A DNA stretch of 64,000 nt. It comes from Excoecaria cochinchinensis (lineage: Eukaryota; Streptophyta; Magnoliopsida; Malpighiales; Euphorbiaceae). Location of the stretch: positions 1,984,001 through 2,048,000 of the forward strand of contig CANTUQ010000158.1 in assembly GCA_947683425.1 (NCBI GenBank), in the 5' to 3' direction. Positions within the stretch are counted from its first letter, which is position 1, and every line of letters begins with the position of its first letter. The position numbers and the translations under genes were made by a program. A model generated the notes under the pieces. It ran no database searches. It saw nothing but the letters and a program-made list of their open reading frames with translations, and was not told the origin of the DNA. Below, one piece after another: positions 46,067 to 58,182 of the stretch.

Positions 46067-46465
46067 CAGGTGGAAGGTTTGGTTCCATTCAAGTCTCGCA
46101 TCTGCAAGGTCGGCCACATAGGAGTTAGAAGTTTTGTATTTTGCTCAACCTCTGTATTTTGGCTTTTGTTTTTCCCTAGTCTTATGTATATGTAATTATA
46201 TGTAAGGATCTTATTGTAATTAAGTTTTCAATGGTTTCTTCATTTTATCTTTCGTCTTATGCTTCCGCTGAATGATTATATGTTTGTATGTGAGTTAAGG
46301 TATGTTCAGCTATTGTTTCTTTAAAGTTTTAATTTCAGCTGTATCTCCGTATGTTTTTATGTATGAATGTATGCTTCTGCTTAGTGCATGTGTGCATGTG
46401 TGTGAGTGAGCATCGGTAGCGCACTCGCGTCCTTCCAACGGGGACGTAGGGGGTGTTGCATTTAG

Positions 46466-46480
46466 TGGTATTAGAACGCC
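46466..46480 (+). promoter_or_regulatory. ChrB primer-binding site (initiator tRNA-Met type)
   Basis: TGGTATTAGAACGCC begins five bases after the LTR end. It differs from the complement of the plant initiator tRNA-Met 3' end (TGGTATCAGAGCC) by C-to-T and G-to-A changes, consistent with decay. This primer type is usual for chromoviruses. Confidence 0.75.
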
Positions 46481-46617
46481 GGTTTGGCGGTTCTGGTTGC
46501 CTTTGTTTGTTTGAGTGTTGAGTCTTGGTATGCTAGTTGGTTTGTGTCGTGTTTTTGCATGTGAGTTGGTTGTGTCGTGGCCGAATGCAGATGTATCTTG
46601 TCTGGTGTTGTGTCTAG

Positions 46618-47226
46618 ATGGAGTCTGATTCTAGTGAGAATGTAGGCAAGACAACAGTAAGTGTGAACCCGGCTATGCTAATCAGAGTGTTTCTGAGCAT
46701 CCTTTGGTTGGAGATTCCGGTCCTGTTTCAAATGATAGGACATTAGTGCAAGGATTGATTCCGAATTTTTGATAGGCTGACTGCTCCTCGGGTTTCTCAA
46801 GGCCCTATTCAGAAGGTACCACAGAAAAGAAAGGTGTCGAGTAAAGAGGTGTTAGTGGGAAAGAAAATTCGAGGACCTTCGATGTGTCAACAATGTCAGA
46901 AGCAACATTGGGGCAAGTGTAAGATATGTAAGAAGAATTGGATACCACTGATATGCCAGCACTGTCAGAAGCGACATCGGGATTTGTGTCGGCTGATGAC
47001 TGGAGCTTGTTTCAGATGTGGCAGTATGGGACACCAGATTGACGTTTGTCCTAAAAAGACAAGTGAGAATCTAGCTCGACAAGCTAGAAAGGTCGTAGAG
47101 GAACTGCTTAGAGCTACCCGTGTACCATCAGGGTCGGTTGCGCACTGCAGTGAAGTGGCAGAGCCTGCAGAGCCTTTCGGTAAGTTTATTTTGATATGTT
47201 CAAGTAAAGTTTGTTTTGTATATTGA
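46618..47226 (+). pseudogene. gag: ChrB gag remnant: N-terminal codons and zinc-knuckle region
   Basis: An ATG at 46618 opens a short Ser/Glu-rich N-terminus that stops near 46743. In the same frame, 46834-47226 encodes a cysteine-rich region: two CX2CX3HX3C clusters (CQQCQKQHWGKC and CQHCQKRHRDLC) flanking a CKIC pair, then a canonical CX2CX4HX4C knuckle (CFRCGSMGHQIDVC). The capsid core is deleted. The first finger appears duplicated compared with ChrA. A frame of this kind normally runs on into protease, but here it ends at about 47226. Confidence 0.8.
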
Positions 47227-47966
47227 GATGGAAGAGCATTTGCATTCTGTAAGGTCTTGGTAAATCCTCTGTATGCCTGTCAGCTATCTCCAGAAAAAAG
47301 TATTTGAATAAAAGCATATTGAATCATGGGGATGGGACAAAGTACATCATTATAACATTAATTGCATTTCTTCAGCATCACTTTGCATACATGAGCCATC
47401 ACATTCTCATTGCATCATCATCCCTTTGACCATACATGAAAAACATTTGCATATGCGTTTTGATTGGGGGAAAGCGGACAGGGTGTTCATGGAGTATTTG
47501 ATATTAAGATTGAGGGTGGAAATGGCGAGCATAGCAACTGTTAAGGAAAGTGTTCTGTGTTGGGTTGAAGCTGAGTAGAAAGAGTATTTCGGAATCTTGT
47601 GCAAGTGAATGTAAAAAGATTTTGGAGTTTGACGAAAGTGTTGTTGGTAAGGGGGAACGGCATGTACGACGAACATCCTTGACGTATTAAAGGATTTGTG
47701 TAGCTATTGGTGAAAGAAACGGTTTATGCGTGAAGTGTTTGAGCTTCAATTTCGGTTGTGCAGTTGAGTAATGATTATTCTGGTGAATGTGTCTCATTCG
47801 AATATAAGAAAGTGATTTAAGAGTATAGCGATGGTGATAAGTGTAAGCAAGTGAGTAGTTTGAAAGTGAAGTGTACGAGTTTATAGGTGACTGGAAGTGT
47901 AGTGTTTGGGAAATCCTTCCGGTGTAAGTGAATTTTGAGGACGAAATTCTTTTAGGAGGGAAGAGT
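47227..47966 (+). other. ChrB internal remainder with polypurine tract
   Basis: About 740 bp that should hold pol but show no protease, RT or integrase motif. The last codons before the LTR resemble the polyprotein tail (FEDEILLGG-like, about 47931-47957; compare FEDKML in ChrA). The polypurine tract TTTTAGGAGGGAAGAGT (47950-47966) adjoins the 3' LTR. Almost all of pol was deleted. Confidence 0.7.
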
Positions 47967-49339
47967 TGTCACACCCCATATCGGGCCTAGTCGGAATTGG
48001 CAAGCTTAGTCGGATAAGTGAAGGGTAATTCGGTAATTTGTGCATGAGGGAATTTGATAATAAGGACTTAATTGCAAAGTAATTAATTAAATAAGTTAAG
48101 TGTGGGAAATTATTTGGTGTGCGTGTGGTGTATGGATGTAGGGTATTTGTTGTGGTTGTATCTAGTGTCTGTGTTGTTTGGTAACAAGGATGAAAGGCAA
48201 TTATCTAATGGATTGCGTGTATTGTACTAAGGATGAAAAATATCTACTTAAGTAATTATATGGTGTATGTATGTGTATGGTGCCTTACTGTTTGAAAGTC
48301 AAAGGACGAATTATTGGCCCAATGAGAGCTTGCTAAGTGGACTTAGTTGGTGGGCATTAAATGTGAAAGAAAGAAAAGAGAGAAGAGGGAGAGAGGAAAA
48401 ATAGAAAAATCTGCATTCCCATTCTCCCTCCCTCTCACGCTTCCTCTTCTTATTTTCTTCTCTATTTTCTGCTTTTCCTCTTTGCTTCTCCTTTGGCTGG
48501 GATTTGTGCATGCTTAGAGGTGCTTTTGAGAGAGATTTGGAACAAGATTGAAGAGGTAAGTGTGGCATTTAGGGTTTCCTGCATTTGGGTCTTCTTCTTC
48601 TTCTTCTACTGGTTTTATTAAGTTAGGGTTTGGATTAAGAGGTTTATGGGTTTTTGTTTGTGCAAGCTTTAGGTGGCAAGAAGAAGAATAAGGGCAAGGA
48701 GAAGATTGAAGGTTAAAGAAGAGTGATTTTGGATCTTCAATTCCAGGTTTGGGAGCTTTGATTTCTGGATTTGAGTTTTGAGTTGTCATTGCCAAATTCT
48801 CCTTGGATGATGAGTGTGTATTTGTGTTTGCTTTTCAGAAATTTGAGTGCTTTGATATGAGTTTATGCATGAATTTATTTGGGAAATGTGTTAGTAATCC
48901 ATGTTATTGATTGAGATAGATGTATATGAGGGTTGCTATTGAAATGCATGAGTTTGGGAATTTTCTATTCTTGAATGTGAAAATGTCCATATGTGTTCTT
49001 GATGAATTTCTAGAAATTGGGTTGTGAAATTGACTTATTTTGGCATGTATGTTAAGGGCTTTTAATTTCAAAGAGTAATTATGCATGAGTGTGAATTTAT
49101 TGTGGTGATTATGTGGTTTGATATAGTTTTGCTATAAATTTCTAGGTTTTGATAATTATTAAGATTATGAGCTTAAATTGATGTTTGGTGAGGAATTACT
49201 TGATGATAATGTTATATTATGGGTATTGATGGTGAAGGGTGGTTGGATATGAGGTATGAGACCATTTGATGTAATTTTGTGTGTTTGTGTGTGAGTTTGG
49301 GAGGAGAAGAAATCTGCAGAATTCTGCAGAGTCTGGAAA

Positions 49340-49705
49340 TCACGACTCTGTCGCGATCGCGACATTATCACGAGCGCGATAGAGACCGGTGATCCTATTG
49401 CTAGGCTGTGCTATCGCGAGCCCGCGATAGCAATAGCTGTTGTGTGCTCTCTGTCGCGAGCGCGACGGTGTCACGATTGCAATAGAGTGCAATATTGGCC
49501 TGTGCTATCGCAAGCACGCGATCTGTCGCGAGCCCGCGATAGCGATGCTTATGCTCTCTGTCGCAATCGCGACAATGTCCCGAGTGCGACAGAGCCAGGT
49601 TTTCTCTCCTCCCCATGATCGCGAGGTCCATCATGCGCGCGCAAGGGAAGGGACTATGGCCTCTGTCGCAAGTGCGACAGACGTCGCGAGCGCGACAACC
49701 TTGTT
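49340..49705. repeat. Palindromic word array in the ChrB 3' LTR (doublet form)
   Basis: Four doublets, each two adjacent palindromes, at about 49348-49383, 49450-49487, 49557-49594 and 49660-49697. CTATCGCGAG..CCCGCGATAG words lie between them. The order and flanks ('gagaccggtgat', 'cctgtgctat') match S3 on the same strand and S4 on the opposite strand. Confidence 0.9.
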
Positions 49706-49954
49706 ATGCTCAATGAGTTTTCTCTTGGTATTTGGTTTTGAACTCGAGTTCCTTTTAGTGCCTATAAGTCCTATACCTGTTAACTTATGAGTTATATGAA
49801 TGTGAATCCATGATACGAATATGCATATATGTATATATATGATTTTGGGATATTATAGAATGGATTGAATGGATTATGCATGACTGACATTTCGAACTAT
49901 ATTATGTGACTCGCAACATGATTTGTTTTATGCATGACCTGCGAGAGTCGGTCT

Positions 49955-50237
49955 AGTAGATAGTTAGGCATACCTAATAGAGTCTCTTTAGCTGCAGCAC
50001 CTTTGGACGTTTGGACCCTGATCAGGTCCCCATTTGGTTTCTCGCGAACCCTCTTAATGTGTTCAGATCCTCGCAATCCTTTTTAATGTGTTTGGATATT
50101 ATTTAAGATGCCCCTCAGAAAATGTTTTGAATGTGATAAAATAAAACGGTTTTTGATTCGCACCCGTAAGGTGATGTCAGTATTCGATTCGCACTCGTAA
50201 GGTGATGTCAGTATTCGATTCTTACCCGTAAGGTACT
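49955..50237 (+). promoter_or_regulatory. Hairpin row in the ChrB 3' LTR
   Basis: TTAGGCATaCCTAA (one mismatch), GGACCCTGATCAGGTCC, a GATC-ctcgcaatcc remnant, CACC-cgtaa-GGTG (50161-50173), CACt-cgtaa-GGTG and TACC-cgtaa-GGTA (about 50223-50237). It is more decayed than the 5' LTR copy. Confidence 0.85.
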
Positions 50238-51304
50238 GTTAGTTCACTCGTTATCCACTATTTTGGGTCAGCAGGTATTTCGTTTGTTTGATTGATATGA
50301 TTAAGAGAATGTGATATTCGAATGATCGTAATTCTTGGCATATGAATCAGTTATGCATTTGACTGTGATTATGAATCTCTGAATGGCTTAAATGTGACTC
50401 AAGCATGTGTATTGTGCATGGTTATCCACATGTATCATTTTGTGAATGTGTTTGTATATAGTCAATTATGGATATAAGTATGTGAACTAAAATGTGTATG
50501 ACTATGAACATGATCTCTCGAATGCCATGAATGTAGTTTATTATGTTATGCTTATGAGAACACGAGTCTAACTAGTTAGGTTATAAGCATATGAATTAAT
50601 ATGTATATGAATGTGATTCTATACTGTTATCTATTAGGGTAGTATGTGAATTAGTATACATAATCTGGACTATAGAATGATCACATATGTATTATTTGGG
50701 GTGCAACGCATGTGGATCGGCTTCGGTAAGTGTATGTCTGGTATTGGATGATGATGAGGCGAATTAAAGTGTATAAGAATCTGACTTTGAATTAGTGTAT
50801 GCTCTGAATGTAATAGTTTGCTATATGTTCTTTGCCCTCGACTATTATAGTGATTCCGGCGTGTGGTCATGTGTTTACATTTCAAGGCATGATACTTTAT
50901 GTGATAAAGCTGTGCAGTGGAAGTGTGGTGTTTGACGTCTTCCTTTGGGTTCGTCTAATGTGTGTTATGGCATGACAATTGTATGTTTAGATAGCTAGTG
51001 TTCTTAGCTTGATAGCTGGGTACATTATTATATGGTAATTATGTTGCAAGTGAATGGGTTTTCCGTTAATGCATGGGTACTTTGGCATGATAGTTGCATG
51101 CGTAATATCTCTTGTGACTGTACACGGTAAGGTTCTGATACTTGATACCTCGGTAAGTATATGGATGTGAGTTTTCGAATGAATGCCTTTACTATGCAAG
51201 CCTGACTATATATGTGTTATGAATGTCCGTATTTGCCATTTGCATGTGTTATGCCTTGACGACCATTGTGAATGGTTGTCCATATTGCTTGTGTGTTTTC
51301 TCCA

Positions 51305-51342
51305 CTAAGCGCTTATCGCTTAGCACGAGTTCTTTTCCCGTG
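51305..51342 (+). promoter_or_regulatory. Twin hairpin of the ChrB 3' LTR
   Basis: CTAAGCG-cttat-CGCTTAG (51305-51323) and CACGaG-ttctttt-CCCGTG (51324-51342). One mismatch in the second stem. Confidence 0.88.
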
Positions 51343-51735
51343 CAGGTGGCAGGTTTTGTTCCGTTCAAGTCTCGCATCTGCAAGGTCGGCCACATAGGAG
51401 TTAGAAGTTTTGCATTTTGCCCAACCTCTGTATTTTGGCTTTTGTTTTCCCTAGTCTTATGTATATGTAATTATATGTAAGGATCTTATTATAATTAAGT
51501 TTTCAGTTATTTCTTCGTTTTATCTTTCGTCTTATGCTTTCGCTAAATGATTATATGTATGTATGTGAGTTAAGGTATGTTCAGCTATTATTTCCTTAAA
51601 GTTTTAATTTCCGCTGTATCTCCATATGTTTTTATGTATAAATGTATGCTTCCGTTTAGTGCATGTGCGCATGTGTGTGAGTGAGCGTCGGTAGCACACT
51701 CGCGTCCTTCCAATGGGGACGTAGGGGGTGTTACA

Positions 51736-53432
51736 ATGGCACTGCATTCAGCTGTCAACTTCACCGTCTCATATTCTTCTAACCTTCTCTTTTTGGTAAG
51801 AATTTCCTTCAAAAGTTTAGCATATGATGGCATTTCCACTAAAGCCTCTGCAAAAGGAATGTTAATGTGCAGCTTTTTAAAGATATCTAAAAATTTAAGG
51901 AAATTCTTATCTTCTTTATGCTTTTAAAGTCGTTGAGGAAAAGGAACCGGTGGAACATAAGGCTTGACTTGCTCGGATTCCTTTTTTTTCATATCATCTT
52001 CTTCCTTCTTGTCATTGCTGTCCGTTTATTCCTTTCTTAGTACATCAGCTTCCTTATTCTTTTTCTCTTCTAGCTCTCTACCATTCCTCAATGTAACTGC
52101 CTTCAATTGTTCCTTTGGATTTGTTTCTGTATTGCTCGGTAAATTACCTTGAGTTCTATTTGTCATGGCTTGTGCCAATTGACCAATTTGAAGCTCTAAA
52201 TTCTTGATAGAGGCTTGTTGATTTTGAAATGTAGTCTTGGTGTCTACCATGAAATCTGTGGTTGCTTTGGTTAGGTTAGCAACTGAATCTTCCAATGAAG
52301 TTTTCTTCTCTTGCTGCTGAAAACCAGGTGGAGGTCTTTGCACATTTTGCTAGTTAGTCCATGAGAAATTAGGGTGATTTCGCCATCCAGGGTTGTACGT
52401 GTTAGAATATGGGTTGTGCTGTTGGCAACACTGATTAGCTATATAATGAGCTTGCTCCGAATTGGGCTAATTAAAAGATATCCCCTCTTGGCACTCATTG
52501 GTTCCATGTTGTCTACCACACGTTTCACATACCTGCACATAAGAATGAACAACATTTAGTCCTAATTTATCAACTTTGCTAACTAAAGAATCTATTTTAA
52601 TATTAAGAGCAAAAATAGCATCAATTTCTAGAACTCCATTGGGTTTCTTGAGGGTGCTTCTGTCGGAAGAGTTGTACATATAGTTGTTCATTGCAATTTC
52701 CTCAAGAAGCTTCATTGCATCATCCATTTCTAGTCCCATAAAAGCTCCTCCTACTGCTATATCTACCAGGATTCTAGTGTTGGGATGGAGACCAGTGTAA
52801 AAATTCTGCACTAACATCCAATCTGCTATTCCATAATGTGGACACTTCCTCAAAAGATCTTGAAATCTCTCCCAAGTATCATATAAAGCTTCATACTCTC
52901 GTTGTGCAAAGTTATTAATTTCAGACCTTAACTTTGCCATCTTTGCTAGCGGAAAGAATTTTGTTATGAATCTCTTAGCTAGATCATTCCAATTAGTAAT
53001 TGTCCTTGCTGGCAAAGATTCCAACCAACTCTGAGCCTTGTCTCTAAGTGTGAAAGGAAAGAGTCTTAGTCTAATTGCCTCATCAGAAGCTCCGTTAGTC
53101 TTAAATGTGCCACAAATAGCCAAAAATCTTAAAATATACAAATTTGGATCTTCAGTGGTCATCCCTCCAAATTGACATGAATTTTGAAGCATAAAAAATA
53201 CAGATGACTTAATTTCAAAGTTGTTAGCTTCAATGGTAGGTTGCACAATGCTTGATGTTGCTCCTTCAGCAGTTGGGGTCGAATAGTCCCGCAATGCATG
53301 TCTGGCTAGTTCCCCCATTACTATATCCTTTTTCGGTTCCTTCTTTTCTCTTTGTTCCCTTAATCTAGCTTTGAAGGTGCGCTCAATTTCAGGATCAAAT
53401 GGCAATAGTTCAAAACTTTTTGATCTTCTCAT
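51736..53432 (-). pseudogene. gag: AthE gag and start of protease region
   Basis: From the ATG at 53430-53432 the minus strand encodes Athila gag: an N-terminus with LLPFDPEIERTF, the core (ANNFEIKSSVFFML, LRLFPFTLRDKAQSWLESLP, FITKFFPLAKMAK, WERFQDLLRKCPHYG), and a CX2CX3HX4C zinc cluster (CETCGRQHGTNEC) near 52490-52530. A Gln-rich coiled coil (52026-52343) and a gag-pro linker (PYVPPVPFPQRL, EMPSYAKLLKEI) follow, down to 51736 where ChrB begins. Stops are at 52467-52469, near 52350 and at 52026-52028; the frame is kept throughout. The first 321 codons are uninterrupted. The gene is split by ChrB just before the protease. Confidence 0.9.
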
Positions 53433-53523
53433 ACACCTGCAAAACAAAATCAAGAGAGAAATTAAAAAAAAATAAAATCTAAAGTAATAGCAAATTATTT
53501 TGTATTGATATTAATCCTTTCAA

Positions 53524-53541
53524 TCCCCGACAACGGCGCCA
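53524..53541 (-). promoter_or_regulatory. AthE primer-binding site (tRNA-Asp type)
   Basis: On the minus strand TGGCGCCGTTGTCGGGGA differs by one C-to-T change from the complement of plant tRNA-Asp. It lies six bases inside the LTR end. Confidence 0.88.
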
Positions 53542-56200
53542 AAAACTTGTTGTTGATTTTCGCAAGTATACGAATTCAATTCTAGTAATAAAGAGTGAAT
53601 GATTTATCGTTCCCACAAGGACTGATGATCAAGTACCAAAACTGTAATAATTTCCTATTATTAAGACAAGCAAAACTTAATTTATTTAAATAAATAATAA
53701 TTGTGAAAATAAAACCACACAAACAATCGAGAGATTAAAAGAAATCAATAGATGAGAAGCAAGTGTATCTTTGAGTTCACTTGAATTTACTTTTTCAATT
53801 ATAACTATTAACAATAAAATTTAATTACCTAAACGAGGAAAAAAAATAATCCTAAGATAGTTAACATGCTTTCCCAAGCTAAGCTAAACTTATTCACTAA
53901 TTCCTATTAATCTTTTATAGTAGATATTAATGAATGAATTTACGAGTATGATTATTCTCAATAAATTCCCACAAGTCAAGTTATATTATTTCCATTCAAA
54001 CTATGTTGTTGTGTTGTTTACAATTCAAATTCAATCTTAAAATTTTCCTTCCGTACTAATCTTAAGAAAATAGATCAATCAATCAATGGCCAGTTAACTG
54101 ATGGCATTAAGCATAATCATAAACAATTGCAAAAGTAATGAAAGCTAATTGAAATAATTAAAAAGAGTAAGAATTCAAGCTACATCAAAGATAACCCCAA
54201 AGAAAATTTAGCTCATATTAATCATGTTCAAGAATCCAAAATAACAATTCAAATTCAATAACATAGTTAAAGCAAAGTTGAAATTGAGTAGAGATGAAAA
54301 TCTTGGTACTTGGAGGTTTGATTCCAAATCTTGAGTTCTTCCAATCTCCATCTTGTTTTTTTCGTCCTCTCATTAGAGATGGAATAACCTTTTCATATGG
54401 AAAACATGTCCCAATTGGAATAGGAGAGCTCTAGGGCTTGTTTTGGAAGAAACAAAACAAGTTGGAATCGGAAAACAATTAAAACATTCCATTCACATTT
54501 TTATCCCCGTCACTACACCCTCAGGTGGTGATTTTTGCCCAGTGTCACCACCCGAGGTGGTGAAATAGTCTGTCCATCAAAACATCACAGTCTTGGGTGG
54601 TGAAACTTTCTAGTTGTTTTCTTTCACATTTTGCACTCTTTTTGAACCTCTAAAGCTTCATTGAACATTAATAAGATTAAACCTAAAACGACCAAGATTA
54701 ACACAATTAAGCCAACTTAGCAATCAAAAGAAAAGAATTAAAAATTGTAACTAAAAGATAATGAAAATTAGCTACTAAACTATTATTCCAAGCTATATAT
54801 GTAACACCCCAAATCGAGCCTAGTCGGAATCGGCAAGCTAAGTCGGTTAAGTGAAGGGTATTTCGGTAATTTATGCATGAGTAAAATAGATAATAAGGAT
54901 TTAGTTGCTAAGAACTTAATTACATGAAGTAAGTAAAGGAATTATTATGGTGTGTTAGTAGTGTATGGTAGTAGGATGTTAATGGGCTAAGAGATTTCAT
55001 TGAGTGATTTATGAGCATGGTACCTTGGAGATATTTGCATAAAAGAAATAATTATCAAGTGGATTATGGGTATGGAACTAAGGATGTAGGAGTTATGTTA
55101 GCGTGTGTGCGTAAGATAGGGAAGTAGGGTATGAGTAAAGGAAAAGAATTATGTGTAGGTGAAAGTATGGGAGTAAGGTATTCTTGTGGGATCAAATCCT
55201 ATGAGAGAGTGACACTTGGCAAGTGGATAGAGTTGAATTAATGAGTTGAGAGAGAGAGAGGACAGCTGTAAATCACTTGGGTTTTCTTCTTCCTTTCCCG
55301 TTCTCCTCTTCCTCCTCACGCTATCCATCTTCTTCTTTCTCTTCTTCTTCTTTTACTCATTTCTGCTCTTTCTTCTTCCCTTAGGTAGTTTGAGTTGCTT
55401 CTAAGAGGTAAGTTAGGATTGTAGGTGGCTGATTTCTCTTTTCCCTTGTTTTGCTTTTAAATTGGATGATTTAGGGTTATAGATTAAGTAATATTCTGGG
55501 TTTGTTTGTGCAAGTGATTAGTGATAGGAGGAAGCAAAGTGAAGGAAAAGAGAAGATTAAAGCTTGACGAGAGAGCAGCTATTGTGCAACAAGAGGTTTG
55601 GGAGTTGATCCCTTTAATTGAGTTTTAATTTGTTTTTACCCTAAATTCTTTTTGAGTTATGAATACACCTTTGTATATGATTTCTAGTAAATTGAGTGTT
55701 TTGATATGAGTTTTATGCATGTATTTGTATGGATAAATGTATTAATAATGCATGAAGTGGCTTAAGTTGAAGATGTGTGAGAATTGAAAGTGAAGTTTAT
55801 GATTGGGTAAACCCTGTTTCGTTCTCATCTGACCCTTGTGCAATGTTTTTGTTATAAGTAGAGTTTTAGAACTCCAAATCATGTGATTCTTCCGTCATTA
55901 GAACCATTACTTCCAACTCTTTAAAAGTCGTAGAAATAGCCTTGGGCCAATACTTGCTCTAAGACTTTAAATTTTTGATAATACCGTAGTGTATCTTTTT
56001 GTGTTGGGTTGTTTGACCAGTATAGGTTGTAAAATTCATATCTGGAGTTCTAGATGTCCAATTTACCGGTTTCTTTTGAAAGTTAAGACGTAGGGGAACA
56101 TTTGTTAAGAAGACCACTTTTCCTAAAAATGAGGTTTAGAGGTCGGTTTTTATGATACTAATTTGTAGTAAAAAGCAGTCTGTTAAGGTAGCTGAGGCGA

Positions 56201-57093
56201 GCCTCTGTCGCGAGCGCGACAAGGGTCACGACCTCGCGACAGAAAAACCTGTTTTGAGCCTTTTCTTCTTTATTTTTGAGTCTAGGGTTGACCCGGATCA
56301 ATCCCGTACCTTTCCCATCAGTTATTATGCTTGTTTAGGGTAATTAAATGGCTAAATAAGTAATTATCGTTGAGAAAAACTTAGGAGTATGATTAAGATT
56401 GGTGATTTAGCTAGTAAATAATAATAGATACAACTTTGTGAAGAATAAGGATTAATATGTGTTGATCTCTTGAGTAACTTAAGCATGATATATCATATGT
56501 TCGAATGCATTTAACATAGGTGCAATTGAGATGAATGACGAATAATGTTGTTATTATAGATTGTGTATATGGATATTGTTAATGGCATGTTTTATAGAAA
56601 TACTTGATACGAATGTTGGATTTATGTTGTCAATGATGTGTGACTGGCTGGAGATGAGGTAAGAGACCCTTGGATGTGTTTCGTGTGTTTGTGGGTGAGT
56701 TTGAGGAAGGAAAGATCGTGCAAAATTCTGCAGATTTTCGGAATCATGACTCTGTCGCGATCACGACATTGTCGCGAGCGCGACAGAGACCGGTGATTTT
56801 GATGCTGTGCTGTCGCGACCCCGCAATAGCAATAGCTTGTCTGGTCTCTGTCGCGAGCGCGACAACCGTCGCGATCGCGACAGAGCATATTTTTGGCCTG
56901 TGCTATCGCGAGCACGCGACTTGTCGCGACCCCGCGATAGCAATGCTTGCCTCTGTAGCGATCGCGATGACATCGCGAGTGCGACAGAGCTGGGCCCTTC
57001 TCTCCTTCCCGCGGTCGCAAAGTCCGTCGCGCGCGCGCAGCGAAGAGACTATGGTCTTTGTCGCGAGCGCGATAGGGATCGCGAGCACGACAT
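56201..57093. repeat. Palindromic word array in S3
   Basis: A TGTCGCGAGCGCGACA-type doublet lies at about 56207-56241. The four-doublet array follows: about 56751-56788, 56845-56886, 56951-56990 and 57056-57093, with CTATCGCGAG..CGCGATAG words between them. Order and spacers match the ChrB 3' LTR. Confidence 0.9.
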
Positions 57094-57407
57094 ATGTGTT
57101 GTATTGAATGAGTTTTCTTTGGTGATTCCAATGTTTGAATTCTGAACTTGTGATGCCTCTAGGTTTATTCTTTGACTATTTTATAAAGTATGTTAATATA
57201 ATTGAATGTATTATACATATCTATACTGATGTTCTTTCTCTAAGATTATTATATTATGCTTAAGTGTAAATTGTATGATGCATGATTGACTTTATGAACT
57301 TTTTCATATGTCTCACCTGTTGCTGATTATGTACAGTGATATAAATTATGTGATTTGAACTATGATTTGTATGATGCATGACCTGCGAGAGTCAGTCTAG
57401 TGGATAG

Positions 57408-57604
57408 TTAGGCATGCCTAATAGAGTCTGTATGTGTAGCTGCAGCGCCCCTTTGAACGATTTGGACCCTGATCAGGTCCCCGAATGGTTCCTCGCGAAC
57501 CCTATTATGTGTATGTGTATGGATCTTGTTTAAGATCCTATTTTGCGAAATGCTTTTGAAACATGGAAAGTAATAGTACTTTGCGATTTGTACCCGTAAG
57601 GTAC
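57408..57604 (+). promoter_or_regulatory. Hairpin row in S3
   Basis: TTAGGCATGCCTAA (57408-57421), GGACCCTGATCAGGTCC (57464-57480), GGTTC-ctcgc-GAACC (57487-57501), GGATCTTgtttAAGATCC (57521-57538) and GTACC-cgtaa-GGTAC (57590-57604). All stems are perfect; this is the best-preserved copy. Confidence 0.92.
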
Positions 57605-58144
57605 AATTTGTTACTCGTTATCCACTATTTTGAGTCAGCAGGTATTTCGTTTGCTTTATCTGATATGAACATGAGAATATGATATCCGAATGTATAAGAT
57701 TTGGGTCATATGAACCAGTTATGAATATAAGAATGTGATATCAGTATGAGTATGATTTTGGGAGATGTGAATGTGCTTACAAATCTCCGAGTGGGCTTAA
57801 TGTAACTCTAACCTGCATATTGTACTTTTGTCCTTATCTGTAAATGATCTTGTATATAGTATGTGTGATTGAAGTCGGTGTGGCATATAATGTTGACACT
57901 ACATTTCTGTATAGTAATGTGATAAATTAACATGTATATTAGAATGTGTTTACGTTCTGGGCATGATAATTGGGTGTGTTAATCATATGAGTATATGATC
58001 GCAGTTAGGAACATTAGAGTGCGTGGCTATTGTATAAAGCATGTATAATTATCTGTTAGGACTTGATGCATTCGCTGTTGTGTATGTGTTATACTTGGGC
58101 GACCGTTATGAATGGCCGTCTATATTTTCTGTATATTTTCCCCA

Positions 58145-58182
58145 CTAAGCGTTATCGCTTAGCACGGGCTCTTTTCCCCGTG
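58145..58182 (+). promoter_or_regulatory. Twin hairpin of S3
   Basis: CTAAGCG-ttat-CGCTTAG (58145-58162) and CACGGG-ctctttt-CCCCGTG (58163-58182). Both stems are intact; the second has one extra C. Confidence 0.9.

Larger units (their letters stand above)
43253..46460 (+). repeat. ChrB 5' LTR, 5'-truncated
   Basis: It aligns with 48463-51735 of the 3' LTR. It ends GGGGTGTTGCA (TGTTACA in the 3' copy). Its first ~496 bp are missing at the junction with AthE integrase, where both LTR copies share 'ttttct'. Its palindromic array has single words where the 3' LTR has doublets. Confidence 0.9.
43253..51735 (+). mobile_element. ChrB: chromovirus element with deleted pol and truncated 5' LTR
   Basis: Partial LTR (43253-46460), Met-tRNA-type primer site, gag remnant, polypurine tract, full LTR (47967-51735). 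The right flank is AthE gag-pro sequence at 51736 (ATGGC predicted TSD), but the left flank is AthE integrase. Thus the first ~490 bp of the 5' LTR and the AthE protease-RT-RNase H region were lost together by one deletion or recombination. Confidence 0.88.
47967..51735 (+). repeat. ChrB 3' LTR (3,769 bp)
   Basis: It starts TGTCACACCCCATATCGGGC and ends GGGGGTGTTACA. The family is shared with S2 and S3 by the 'cctagtcggaattggcaagct' start block. It holds the full palindromic array (49340-49705), hairpin row (49955-50237) and twin hairpin (51305-51342). Short antisense frames in the leader, such as 48311-48568, recur in S2 and the 5' LTR only because the LTRs are homologous. Confidence 0.92.

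Noticed and set aside
48311..48568. Recurring small antisense frame beginning MPHLPLQSCSK in the ChrB LTRs and S2
   Set aside because: The recurrence follows from LTR homology; the frames diverge and frameshift between copies and lie antisense to the LTR leader.
56622..57145. Overlapping frames on both strands over the S3 palindromic array (also 49401-49790 and 61001-61407)
   Set aside because: Palindromic words such as TCGCGAGCGCGA lack stops in several frames on both strands; the predicted Arg/Asp/Ser repeats are by-products.
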